From Candidatus Poseidoniaceae archaeon (GTDB lineage Archaea > Thermoplasmatota > Poseidoniia > Poseidoniales > Poseidoniaceae), in contig CASIAW010000009.1 in NCBI GenBank assembly GCA_949372875.1, positions 34,064 to 98,063 of the forward strand: DNA of 64,000 nt. The letters run 5' to 3'. A program made the position numbers and the translations under genes. Shown piece by piece: positions 1 to 7,937 of the stretch (position 1 is the stretch's first letter; each line of letters starts with the position of its first letter). The notes beneath the pieces were generated by a model, which searched no databases, was not told the DNA's origin, and was given only the letters and a program-made list of their open reading frames with translations.

Positions 1-1350
1 TCCGGTGAATGCTGTTTGTGGGAATGTAATTGGGAATTCATTAATCGAAACCATGCCGCTTTCTAAATCACGAGCCATATTATGTGCTCGACTCAAATTA
101 TTGGTCCATATGCCGTTCAATAATCCGAAAGGTGAATCATTCGCCAATGCCAATGCCTCGGCGTCTTCACTAAATGTCGTTACAGCTAACACCGGTCCAA
201 ACAATTCTTCATTGAATAACAGATTTTTACTGTCGACTCCTGTTACAACGGTTGCTTCCATGAACGCTCCATCACCTTCGATGATGCTTCCACCACAGAC
301 AATCTTACCACCCATAGCGAGTCCAGCCGATAATTTCTCCATGACTTCATCGCGATGATTTTGATGGACAAGGCTTCCAATTCGGACGCCTTCTTCCATA
401 CCTGGTCCAACTTTCCATTTGCTGACTTCAGCAACGACGGCTTCTACCAATTCGTCATGAACCTCTTCGTGAACAATAAGGCGAGAACCTGCCCAGCACA
501 TTTGACCAGCATTCATGAAAATACCGAAACAAATGGCTTTTGCTGCGTATCGTAGATTTGCATCCGGGAAGATAATGTTCGCCCCTTTCCCACCAAGTTC
601 TAGCGTTACGGGCGTGAGGTTTTCACTTGCCTTGGCCATGACGGTTTGTCCGGTAGGGACGCCACCGGTCAAGACGATTCCATCTACGCCTTTGTGTCCG
701 GCAAGTGCATCACCAATCAGTCCACCTGAGCCAGTAATGACTTGGAAAACTCCGGATGGGAGTCCAACTTCTGCTTCCTCCATTGCTTTGGCCCATGCAA
801 GCAAAGAGAGTGGTGTCCATGATGCTGGTTTTGCGATCACAGTACAGCCTGCTGCAAGGGCTGGGGCGATGGAGCGAATTGCGAGTTGAAGCGGGAAGTT
901 CCAAGGGATAATATGAACGGTAACACCAAGCGGTTGACGCAGAGTGTAATTGAGTCGGTTACCAGGCACCGGGATTGTGCTACCTTCTATTTTATCAGAG
1001 AGTCCGGCGAAATATTCCAGAGTCCAAGCACCATAGCGAATTTCAGAGAGTGCTTCTCGGAAGGTTTTCCCGTTGTTATTGGATTCAATGGCTGCTAGTT
1101 CCTTGGCTTTAGCATAAGTTGCCTGAGCCATCTTGTTGAGGATACGACCTCGCTGTGCCGGGTCCATATTCTTCCAAGATGAGTCCTCAAACGCTGCACG
1201 TGAGGCTTCAACACAGCGGTTAACATCGCTAAGGGTTGCTTTTGGAGTCGTCGCCATGACTTCTCCAGTGGCTGGGTTAAGTATCTCCGCTGTATTACCA
1301 TCTTCCGCATCGCACCATTCTCCGGCAATCGACATTTGTTTTGCGCTCAT
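1..1350 (-). CDS. Aldehyde dehydrogenase, NAD(P)-dependent (3' end outside window)
   Basis: Oxidises an aldehyde to the carboxylic acid with NAD(P)+ in the cytoplasm; the substrate cannot be told from sequence. The frame is open from the ATG at 1350 to the left edge, 450 codons of a family usually near 480-500 residues, so roughly 40 C-terminal residues are missing. Visible family marks are PWNFP (about residues 149-153), the general-base glutamate in LELGGKG (Glu251), the nucleophile cysteine in AGQMCWAGSR (Cys285) and the EELFGPVL motif near residue 380. All catalytic residues are present. It is divergent from the 2-phosphoglycerate-kinase-like gene, with about 60 bp between them, so the two probably have back-to-back promoters. 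Confidence 0.93.
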   Translation of the reverse strand, partial: MSAKQMSIAGEWCDAEDGNTAEILNPATGEVMATTPKATLSDVNRCVEASRAAFEDSSWKNMDPAQRGRILNKMAQATYAKAKELAAIESNNNGKTFREALSEIRYGAWTLEYFAGLSDKIEGSTIPVPGNRLNYTLRQPLGVTVHIIPWNFPLQLAIRSIAPALAAGCTVIAKPASWTPLSLLAWAKAMEEAEVGLPSGVFQVITGSGGLIGDALAGHKGVDGIVLTGGVPTGQTVMAKASENLTPVTLELGGKGANIIFPDANLRYAAKAICFGIFMNAGQMCWAGSRLIVHEEVHDELVEAVVAEVSKWKVGPGMEEGVRIGSLVHQNHRDEVMEKLSAGLAMGGKIVCGGSIIEGDGAFMEATVVTGVDSKNLLFNEELFGPVLAVTTFSEDAEALALANDSPFGLLNGIWTNNLSRAHNMARDLESGMVSINEFPITFPQTAFTG

Positions 1351-1409
1351 ATTACGCTCCAAGTGTTGTCCCCTCAAAGGTATTCGCTTGACATGACTTG
1401 CTTCAAAGA

Positions 1410-2135
1410 ATGGTGAAGCAACTGTATTCGGCGAAAAGACTCTTGAGGCGAGTTCACTGTGCGTATAGTATGGCTCGAGAGGTTGGTTTAGCAGATGCGG
1501 CTGCTCGAACCCTCGCAGACCGTGCTCCAAGGCTCCTTGTCATCGCTGGAGCCACCGGTACTGGAAAGTCGACTGCTTCGGTACAACTTGCAGCCGAAAT
1601 TGGTTTTGCTCGACTTCTTTCCACCGATGCAGTCCGGGAGATTATGCGTTCTTGTGATGAAGAGAGAACAGAATCTGCTTTGCATCGTTCCTCTTTTTCA
1701 AATGGCGATTCCGGAGAGCCGGTCATTGATTGGCTCGATACATGCCAAGCCGTGGAAGGGGGAATTCTCGCAACTATTGACCGTGCTCGGCGCGAGGGAA
1801 TCGATTTGTTGATTGAAGGCGTTCACATCAACCCGAGTGAACGTTTGCTTCGCAGTTGGCGTGAAGCGGGTGGGATTGCAATAGGACTGGTCATGACTGT
1901 TGGTGAAGAAGATCGTCACCGTTCGATGATTCGTTCGAGAGATGCTCACTCATTTCGTAGAGCAGACCGGTATTTGGCCGCTTTCCCACGTATCCGTGCC
2001 ATCCAAGATGGATTAATTGAGCGAGCAAAAATTGCTTCATGGCCAGTTGTTGACCTTTCACGAGTGAGCAAAGATACCGACCGAATCAAGCATTTACTCG
2101 ACTTGGCGTGGAATGAACACGTTCAACGACGTTAA
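1410..2135 (+). CDS. 2-phosphoglycerate kinase-like P-loop kinase
   Basis: Resembles archaeal 2-phosphoglycerate kinase, which makes 2,3-bisphosphoglycerate as precursor of cyclic 2,3-diphosphoglycerate. The P-loop GATGTGKST lies at about residues 47-55, followed by a LLSTDAVREIMR segment typical of the family, a LLIEGVHI strand and an RSRDAH...RADRYL region. About 240 residues, so it lacks the N-terminal ATP-cone found in some relatives. A TTG at 1398 and an ATG at 1470 are alternative starts; the ATG at 1470 would leave about 22 residues before the P-loop strand. It overlaps the convergent pilin-like gene by 4 bp. No cyclic-DPG synthetase is visible nearby, so the exact phosphoacceptor is uncertain. 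Confidence 0.72.
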   Translation: MVKQLYSAKRLLRRVHCAYSMAREVGLADAAARTLADRAPRLLVIAGATGTGKSTASVQLAAEIGFARLLSTDAVREIMRSCDEERTESALHRSSFSNGDSGEPVIDWLDTCQAVEGGILATIDRARREGIDLLIEGVHINPSERLLRSWREAGGIAIGLVMTVGEEDRHRSMIRSRDAHSFRRADRYLAAFPRIRAIQDGLIERAKIASWPVVDLSRVSKDTDRIKHLLDLAWNEHVQRR

Positions 2136-2584
2136 GCGTGAATCACATCAAACGAAAGCGGGATTGTTAGCATTGCCGAACCATCGGAAATGCCTAACTC
2201 ACCAGTGAAGTGAAGTGTGGTAGCTGAAGTTTCATTCACCTGCATATCAATCAACTTAATTTCGATTCCACGTAATTCCCCATGATGGAGTAAATCATCA
2301 TGGACACTTTGAAACGCTGTTTCACCAGCATCAAGCGGATCTAAGCCACCATTAATCCAGAGTTGGGTTCGAGCATCTGTAAGTTCAGGTATCGCTTCGA
2401 CCGTCTCCAGAGATGTCACGAGGACTCCATCCGAAGCAGTATCGTATGGCATCGTCAATCCAGCGACTTTCACTCCAAAAATTGCCATAGAAAGTAAAGA
2501 CATCAGTAAAACCACACCTGTAGCAAGGAGCATCTGACCAGCATCACGGTCTTCATCGGTAGAGTCAGATCTGAGAAGCATCAT
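2132..2584 (-). CDS. Pilin-like membrane-anchored protein of the secretion locus
   Basis: A protein of about 150 residues with a short charged N-terminus ending in DRDAGQ, one hydrophobic segment (about residues 12-36) and a soluble, beta-rich remainder. This is the layout of archaeal type IV pilin-like minor subunits, but I see no unambiguous prepilin peptidase site. The start is set at the ATG whose upstream GGAGGTGG lies 3 nt away; it overlaps the stop of the preceding gene (ATGA). It is the last gene of a five-gene minus-strand cluster with a FlaI-like ATPase and two FlaJ-like proteins, so a pseudopilin role is inferred mainly from context. Confidence 0.62.
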   Translation of the reverse strand: MMLLRSDSTDEDRDAGQMLLATGVVLLMSLLSMAIFGVKVAGLTMPYDTASDGVLVTSLETVEAIPELTDARTQLWINGGLDPLDAGETAFQSVHDDLLHHGELRGIEIKLIDMQVNETSATTLHFTGELGISDGSAMLTIPLSFDVIHA

Positions 2585-3021
2585 GCTCCACCTCCTCTGT
2601 TCCATACATCTAAAGTGACTGTCCAAGAGTTTTCATCAATGGCTAGAAGGTGATGCACTGTAACTGTTTCACCAGCAGGAGTGCCAGTATTCCCATAGGG
2701 TACGGCCGTCCCACTGTTCTGGGCTAGCCAACAGTTCGCCTCTTTTCCTGCAGCAATTTGATTTTGAAGTAAAAGGCACGCTTCATCGAGTTCGCCATTG
2801 TTCAATAGTTCACTCAAGCGGTTCTCACCAGAGATTTCGGCCTCCAAACTCAAGCCATATCGAAATGCATCATCGCCTGTTGTTTCTAGTGCTGCATCAT
2901 GAGCCACAGATGGGGCATCCGGGACATGGATGCGAATGAGGAACGTTGCGGACATGAAGAAAAGCCAAAACAGCGTCAACATCTCAAGAATGTGTACTTG
3001 CGCTTCTTCTTCATGACGCAT
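2581..3021 (-). CDS. Small membrane-anchored pilin-like protein
   Basis: 146 residues with a charged start, then EAQVHILE directly before a hydrophobic segment (about residues 14-31), and a soluble domain of about 110 residues. The arrangement, an acidic or amide residue followed by a helix beginning in the membrane, recalls small archaeal pilin-like proteins encoded beside FlaI/FlaJ homologues. The gene overlaps its downstream neighbour and follows the large FlaJ-like gene by 4 bp, so translation is probably coupled. Two cysteines in the soluble part (about residues 82 and 96) could pair outside the membrane. Function is inferred from context; no enzymatic motif is visible. Confidence 0.62.
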   Translation of the reverse strand: MRHEEEAQVHILEMLTLFWLFFMSATFLIRIHVPDAPSVAHDAALETTGDDAFRYGLSLEAEISGENRLSELLNNGELDEACLLLQNQIAAGKEANCWLAQNSGTAVPYGNTGTPAGETVTVHHLLAIDENSWTVTLDVWNRGGGA

Positions 3022-3025
3022 TCAA

Positions 3026-4603
3026 TCACCCGAAGAACAGTGGAGACGGTACGAAGGTACCCGATGAAGGGTTGAGTCCAGGCACATCAGTAATTCCAAT
3101 CAAATTCGGCGTGAATGCTAAGAAGTTAAACACCACTAAGGAAACGAGAATCATCATTCCTGAGTGCTTAAATCCAGTTGAAAACCGACCAGTTGACATG
3201 AGTCCAGCCATGGTTCCATTTCCAACAGCCTGCATCGTCACTCCATAATAGAACACAGTAAGGAAAAACAAGGGGTCAATGTTACGAATCGTCATGTTTC
3301 CAATCGTTTGACCTCCACTATCACCGGCATCTCCGCCGCTGGAGTTGGAGCCTGCAATCGCAGGAATAAAGACTACAGCGAGTGTGACAATAACGCCTAG
3401 GAAAACGAAGTAAGAGGTCCAAATAACCGCAATGTAAGAGCCAATAGCCCGTCTTCTTTCACCCTCAAGGAACTTTAATTCTCGGGAGTCATTGGCTGCA
3501 GTAACCAGAATATCCGAAATTTTACCTCCTGCTCGGTCTGCTTCAGCAATGAGCGCAATCGCTCTTTGAACTAATGGAGTTCCAACACGGTCTGCAAATT
3601 GCTTGATAACATCGCTAAACTTGATACCCCAACTCAGTTGGTCAGACATTTTTTTGACTTCGTCATTGAGTGCACCGTATTCGGAAGTTGCAAGCGTTTG
3701 AATTGCTACTGTCATGGAAAGACCACCCTTCCAGTATTCAGCAAGATCTCGTAAGAAATCCGGGAATTTTTCTTCGACTTCATTCTTGGCATTCTCAACT
3801 CGTTCCCAGTAGTAAGAGGCTGGGTAGAGGAAGAAGAAGAACATCATTCCAAAGAAGTTGAGGAAAATGAATGGACGCACTGATTTTGGCCCAAGTTCCA
3901 GTTCAGGTCCGAGCCAGAAGGATTTATTGTTCATGTTTGAAGGGATTCCGTCATAATAGTGAACAGTCATATCAAAAGTAATTTTCGAGAGTCTCTTTCC
4001 TTCTTCTTCAGAGAATACAAGGAATTCATACCGAGTGTCAGGGGGAATCGTAACCATTTCAATCTTACAATTGTCATTTGCAGTATCGGTCGTGCCGGAA
4101 TAATAATCCATTATTTCTCCACTCTGGGAACGTATTGCCACAATGTAATCAGTTTGAGTGTCGGCGGATACGCTACAATTCACCCATAGGGGCTGTAGGA
4201 CCGTCACGCCGCCAGTCATTGTAGAATCGACACCAGGAACGTCGAAATTCTTTCCTTGTTTGGTGATAGCAGTCCATTCTTCATCCTCCCAGACGACTCG
4301 GTCTGGAGCATCTTGAAGAATTGAACATGATTGGTTCGCGGCATAATCTGGTTTGACATTGGTGTTGAATTGATCTCCGACGGAGTTTCCTTGCGAATCT
4401 TTTGCGGTCAGTCCACAATATAAATTCGTAAACATTGGTTCTCCATTAGTTGTGGCGATAAATCCAGAGTTTGTAGCCCATACAGTGGCAGTGCAAAGTC
4501 CGAGTAATATAGAAACAAAGAGAATTGCGTAGAGTTTTGTCAAAGTGGAATCGTCTTTAGGTAAGTCAAGCTTGACTATGATCTTCTCCTTTTTACGTGC
4601 CAT
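3026..4603 (-). CDS. FlaJ/TadC-like secretion membrane protein with large extracytoplasmic domain
   Basis: Type II secretion F-domain protein, the membrane platform partner of FlaI/PilB-type ATPases. One N-terminal membrane helix (about residues 25-45) is followed by roughly 180 soluble residues, then a membrane helix, the cytoplasmic F domain (EEKFPDFLRDLAEYWKGG ... EADRAGGKISDILV) and several C-terminal membrane helices. The insert after the first helix is rich in Cys, Asn and Thr, which fits an extracytoplasmic domain, and is not a feature of ordinary FlaJ. The start is the ATG at 4603 with GGAGGTG 6 nt upstream; an in-frame ATG at 4621 is less likely. It lies directly behind the second F-domain gene in the cluster. 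Confidence 0.83.
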   Translation of the reverse strand: MARKKEKIIVKLDLPKDDSTLTKLYAILFVSILLGLCTATVWATNSGFIATTNGEPMFTNLYCGLTAKDSQGNSVGDQFNTNVKPDYAANQSCSILQDAPDRVVWEDEEWTAITKQGKNFDVPGVDSTMTGGVTVLQPLWVNCSVSADTQTDYIVAIRSQSGEIMDYYSGTTDTANDNCKIEMVTIPPDTRYEFLVFSEEEGKRLSKITFDMTVHYYDGIPSNMNNKSFWLGPELELGPKSVRPFIFLNFFGMMFFFFLYPASYYWERVENAKNEVEEKFPDFLRDLAEYWKGGLSMTVAIQTLATSEYGALNDEVKKMSDQLSWGIKFSDVIKQFADRVGTPLVQRAIALIAEADRAGGKISDILVTAANDSRELKFLEGERRRAIGSYIAVIWTSYFVFLGVIVTLAVVFIPAIAGSNSSGGDAGDSGGQTIGNMTIRNIDPLFFLTVFYYGVTMQAVGNGTMAGLMSTGRFSTGFKHSGMMILVSLVVFNFLAFTPNLIGITDVPGLNPSSGTFVPSPLFFG

Positions 4604-4617
4604 TTTTTCACCTCCTC

Positions 4618-5637
4618 TCACATTTCTTGTTCCTTACTGCTGGTCCAAACGAGAATCGCATAAGCAATGTGAATCATTGGCACAAACCCGAGCACGATTC
4701 CATACAGCATGCCTTCTGACATTTGCGCACCTGAGCCTGAAACCCAGAACATAATGACCAGCATGACAATCAAAAACAGAGGCATTGCAACTGCAACAAC
4801 AATGTATGATTCTGCGAGAAGCGCTATTGATTCAAGGAACATTTGCAGTCGAGTTCTGTTCTCACGCATGTAGTGTTCTGCGCGATTTAAGAAGTATAGT
4901 TTGAGTTGACCACCAGCAGTCAAGGTGCCGACCATTCCTTGGAAAAACTCGGTCAGCCAAACGGATGCTGCTCTGTCAACACTCATTTTCATGGCCGTGA
5001 TTAAGTCATAGCCGAGTAAAGTCACATCACGGTAAACCATCGCTGCATCATCAGCCACGTCTCCGTAAATGTCCTTATTCATCGCTAATGATCTGAAAAT
5101 CTTCGACGGTGTCGCATTTGCAGCAGACATTGCAGCAGTGTATGAAGCAGCATATGGAAGGTATTTCTCAATCATTGTTCCACGTCGGTCTGCTTCTCTC
5201 TTCGCACCATTCTTGTTGTAATTAAAAGCAAAGTAAGGAATGAGGAGACCGCCAAAGAATGCGATGAGGACTTTGAGGAAAGGTGGAAATACTTGGTATT
5301 CAAAACCATCACAACCGTTTCCCGGCTTAGAAGGGTCAATTAAATCAGAATTCCAATACTCCCATTGGAAGCAATACTCGATAGTCGATGGGTCTTGAAT
5401 ACCTTCCCAATAAGCAATGATTCCAATGTCTGGGATGAAAAACAGTGCGACAAAAGCCCAACAAATGAGTGCTATAGCAATCGAAGTCATGATGGCAGTG
5501 GCCAAGTAAACTTCGGGCATCATTGGCATGGAACCTTTGACTAAACTTTCTGACAATTCCTTGTCACGGCGTGCGCGCTTACGAAGTAAACGCCCGAGGA
5601 GTCGGTTACAAATCCTCTGCCATGTGGTCAAGTCCAT
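4618..5637 (-). CDS. FlaJ/TadB-like type II secretion F-domain membrane protein
   Basis: 339 residues. A cytoplasmic basic N-terminus is followed by a membrane helix (about 44-68), an extracytoplasmic loop of about 50 residues with two cysteines, another helix (about 120-140), the cytoplasmic F domain (EKYLPYAASYTAAMSAANATPSKIF ... LTAGGQLKLYFLNRAEHYM) and two C-terminal helices. It should pair with the neighbouring, larger F-domain protein, like TadB with TadC, and with the ATPase encoded 21 bp upstream. It assembles or moves a pilus-like filament across the membrane; whether that is an adhesion pilus, a secretion pilus or an archaellum cannot be told, since no archaellin or FlaC-H genes are present. 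Confidence 0.85.
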   Translation of the reverse strand: MDLTTWQRICNRLLGRLLRKRARRDKELSESLVKGSMPMMPEVYLATAIMTSIAIALICWAFVALFFIPDIGIIAYWEGIQDPSTIEYCFQWEYWNSDLIDPSKPGNGCDGFEYQVFPPFLKVLIAFFGGLLIPYFAFNYNKNGAKREADRRGTMIEKYLPYAASYTAAMSAANATPSKIFRSLAMNKDIYGDVADDAAMVYRDVTLLGYDLITAMKMSVDRAASVWLTEFFQGMVGTLTAGGQLKLYFLNRAEHYMRENRTRLQMFLESIALLAESYIVVAVAMPLFLIVMLVIMFWVSGSGAQMSEGMLYGIVLGFVPMIHIAYAILVWTSSKEQEM

Positions 5638-5658
5638 AGAATCACTCTCATGTATCCT

Positions 5659-7185
5659 TCAGCGCAGTCCGTCAACACGAGCCAAGATTTCAGTTGGTCG
5701 CACGTAGTATTCTGTTACGATTTGAGAAACTTGGTCTGCCTTTCGAATGTCGTTTAATACCATCCATTCCAATATACGCTTGCGTGTTCGTAGTTCACGA
5801 CGCATGTCGTCTTGAGAATAGTTGAGTTTTACCATAATCTTTTCCAATACATATGACTTACCACTAAAGATGAAATCATCAGTGTTGACGTCCCATCGGA
5901 ACACTTCATTGGTGATTATTTCGAGAGAGTTCGGGTCGATTCCAACAATTTCAACCAGTTGTTTGGTTCGACGAACACGCTTTCCGTTAATACGAGTTTG
6001 AATCTGAATTGCACATGCTTCCAGTGCCGGCAAAAGAACTCGAGGAATGTCAATAGGTTTGTTTTCTAATCTGTGGACCAGTGACGGAACTGAGTCGGCG
6101 TGGACAGTGGAATATGCACAGTGACCGGTTGCCATTGCTTGGAACAGAACGTATGCTTCTGCACCACGAATCTCACCGACAATGATGTATTCTGGCCGTT
6201 CACGAAGAGCTGCTTTGAGCAATTCGAACTCTCCAATGACACCCTCCGTTGATTCTCCTCCGAAACCTTGCCGTGTCAAACCAGGAACCCAGTTTGGCTG
6301 CGGAATGTTCACTTCACGTGTAGATTCTATTGAAACAATTTTCATCTGCCAAGGAATAAAAATGCACATGGCGTTGAGCGTAGTCGTCTTACCTGAAGCA
6401 GTTCCTCCGACAAACAGCATTGGGACTTCATTTTGGAATCCAATCCAGAGGTAAGCCACCATCAATGATGACATGGTTCGGAACGCAACAATATCTGCTG
6501 GGGAGAACGGGTCATCCTTGAACCGTCGGATACAGAAAGCAGAACCTCTTGTAGAGATTTCATGACCCAGTTTCATAACAATTCTCGAACCATCCATGAG
6601 GGTTGCGTCGAGTAATGGGTCAGCAACTGAAATATGCTTTCCACAACGCTGGGCGAGTTTGATGACGTAAGATTCGAGTTCATGGTCGGTGTTCCAAACA
6701 CATGTCGTTTCGACAGATTCGAACTTTCTGTGGTAAGCAAAGATCGGAACGCCAGTTCCGTCCAAGGAGATATCTTCAACGTTAATATCGTTCATGAGGA
6801 CATCCATTTGGCCGTATCCAATGAGGTCTCGACGCAGGTAATAGAAAATCTTTGATTTCGACTTTTTGTTAATCTTCATGCCGTATGCCTTGATGACTTT
6901 ATCCATAGCTGTGCGAATATAAGCTTCTGGATTTGCATCGATTTCCTCAATATTTGCGGTTAAGGAACGGATGAAAATATCAAGAATCTCATCCCTGTAT
7001 TCTTGTTCTCTTTTGGTCATAGGTGGTTCGATGATTTGGTAAATAATGTTCAGTGTTTGTTTGTCACGAACGATGCGAGCAAAGGCATGCGGTGGCAAGA
7101 CCGGATACTTGTCAAGTTCGTCGTACTGGGCACGTTGTTTTGCCCGCTGACGCTTGCCTCCACCTTTGTTTTGTTTTCTCGCCAT
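5659..7185 (-). CDS. FlaI/TadA-like type II/IV secretion ATPase
   Basis: Hexameric cytoplasmic motor ATPase of archaeal type IV filament systems. 508 residues with a basic, Lys/Arg/Gln-rich N-terminus, Walker A GGTASGKTTT (about 260-269), an Asp box around SIESTREVNIPQPNW (about 285-299), Walker B YIIVGEIRG (about 333-341) and the His box TGHCAYSTVHADS (about 353-365). All key residues are kept. First gene of the minus-strand cluster with two F-domain proteins and two pilin-like proteins. A stretch of 132 bp without a gene lies upstream, which should hold the cluster promoter; GTTATAGT on the minus strand around 7229-7236 is a possible TATA box. Confidence 0.93.
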   Translation of the reverse strand: MARKQNKGGGKRQRAKQRAQYDELDKYPVLPPHAFARIVRDKQTLNIIYQIIEPPMTKREQEYRDEILDIFIRSLTANIEEIDANPEAYIRTAMDKVIKAYGMKINKKSKSKIFYYLRRDLIGYGQMDVLMNDINVEDISLDGTGVPIFAYHRKFESVETTCVWNTDHELESYVIKLAQRCGKHISVADPLLDATLMDGSRIVMKLGHEISTRGSAFCIRRFKDDPFSPADIVAFRTMSSLMVAYLWIGFQNEVPMLFVGGTASGKTTTLNAMCIFIPWQMKIVSIESTREVNIPQPNWVPGLTRQGFGGESTEGVIGEFELLKAALRERPEYIIVGEIRGAEAYVLFQAMATGHCAYSTVHADSVPSLVHRLENKPIDIPRVLLPALEACAIQIQTRINGKRVRRTKQLVEIVGIDPNSLEIITNEVFRWDVNTDDFIFSGKSYVLEKIMVKLNYSQDDMRRELRTRKRILEWMVLNDIRKADQVSQIVTEYYVRPTEILARVDGLR

Positions 7186-7240
7186 GCGTGCACCCTCTGC
7201 CGAAGCAATTTATCACAGCCTATGGCCGACTATAACACTT

Positions 7241-7255
7241 GGGTGAAAAACACCC
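7241..7255 (-). terminator. Perfect 5-bp hairpin between two minus-strand transcription units
   Basis: A perfect inverted repeat GGGTG-AAAAA-CACCC lies in the gap between the end of the UPF0200 gene (7318) and the start of the FlaI-like gene (7185). It could be a stop or processing signal for the upstream operon, but no U-run follows on the minus strand, so the call is weak. Confidence 0.3.
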
Positions 7256-7317
7256 CTAAAACCGCCACCCTGCGGCTCAAATAGATTGACCGTAAATCCC
7301 TTGATTCACATGAGGGT

Positions 7318-7902
7318 TCATTCATGGTTTGTGAATGATTCAAGCCAAGAATGACATGACTTACGAAAGGTTTCCAAGTCAACATTGTTATCGATTAGAA
7401 AGTCTGACTCTGTTATAATTTCTTCTAAACCCCATCCGCGTTCTCGTGTGTCTCGGACTTCAAAGGCTTGGCGATCTCCGTCTTCCGACCGTCCACGGTT
7501 TTGGATACGAGTGAATCGGATATCAGCGGATGCGGCAACTGCTAAGGAAAAGAATTCCTTCCCCCATCGTTGTTCAAACACGCTTCGTTCAGCAGTACCT
7601 CGCATTCCTTCAATTAACACAATTGAATTCGATTCTCGATGTGAATCTACAGCATCCGCTAAGCGAACGGCAAGAACATCTTCTCCGTGCTGTTTTCGGA
7701 GAAGCGCTGCAATTTCGCCAAAAATACCCGGGCTTTCCTCGAGTTCTAAACGTCGTACTTCAGCCCGCACCATATCTCCCATCGAAAGAACAGGGATGTT
7801 GCTTTCTGACAGAACTTGAGCAAACTCGCCTTTACCGGAACCCGGCATTCCGCATACTGCAACGACTCGGGCCATGTTTGATGGGCGGAGGCGAATGCTC
7901 AT
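7318..7902 (-). CDS. UPF0200-family nucleotide kinase (dephospho-CoA-kinase/adenylate-kinase-like)
   Basis: P-loop kinase-like protein of the archaeal UPF0200 family. Seen directly: the strand-loop VVAVCGMPGSGKGEF near residues 12-26, IPVLSMGDMVRAEV shortly after (the MGD-VR motif typical of the family), IVLIEGMRG as probable Walker B region and a TRIQNRGRSEDG arginine-rich lid. About 194 residues. The start is placed at 7902 because GGAGGT lies 6 nt upstream; a longer reading frame reaches 7941 and would overlap the ABC permease gene. The substrate is not known for the family as far as I can say; dephospho-CoA or a nucleotide are possibilities only. Confidence 0.78.
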   Translation of the reverse strand: MSIRLRPSNMARVVAVCGMPGSGKGEFAQVLSESNIPVLSMGDMVRAEVRRLELEESPGIFGEIAALLRKQHGEDVLAVRLADAVDSHRESNSIVLIEGMRGTAERSVFEQRWGKEFFSLAVAASADIRFTRIQNRGRSEDGDRQAFEVRDTRERGWGLEEIITESDFLIDNNVDLETFRKSCHSWLESFTNHE

Positions 7903-7937
7903 CAAGATACCTCCATTCGCATGGAGTTCGTAGTGAT

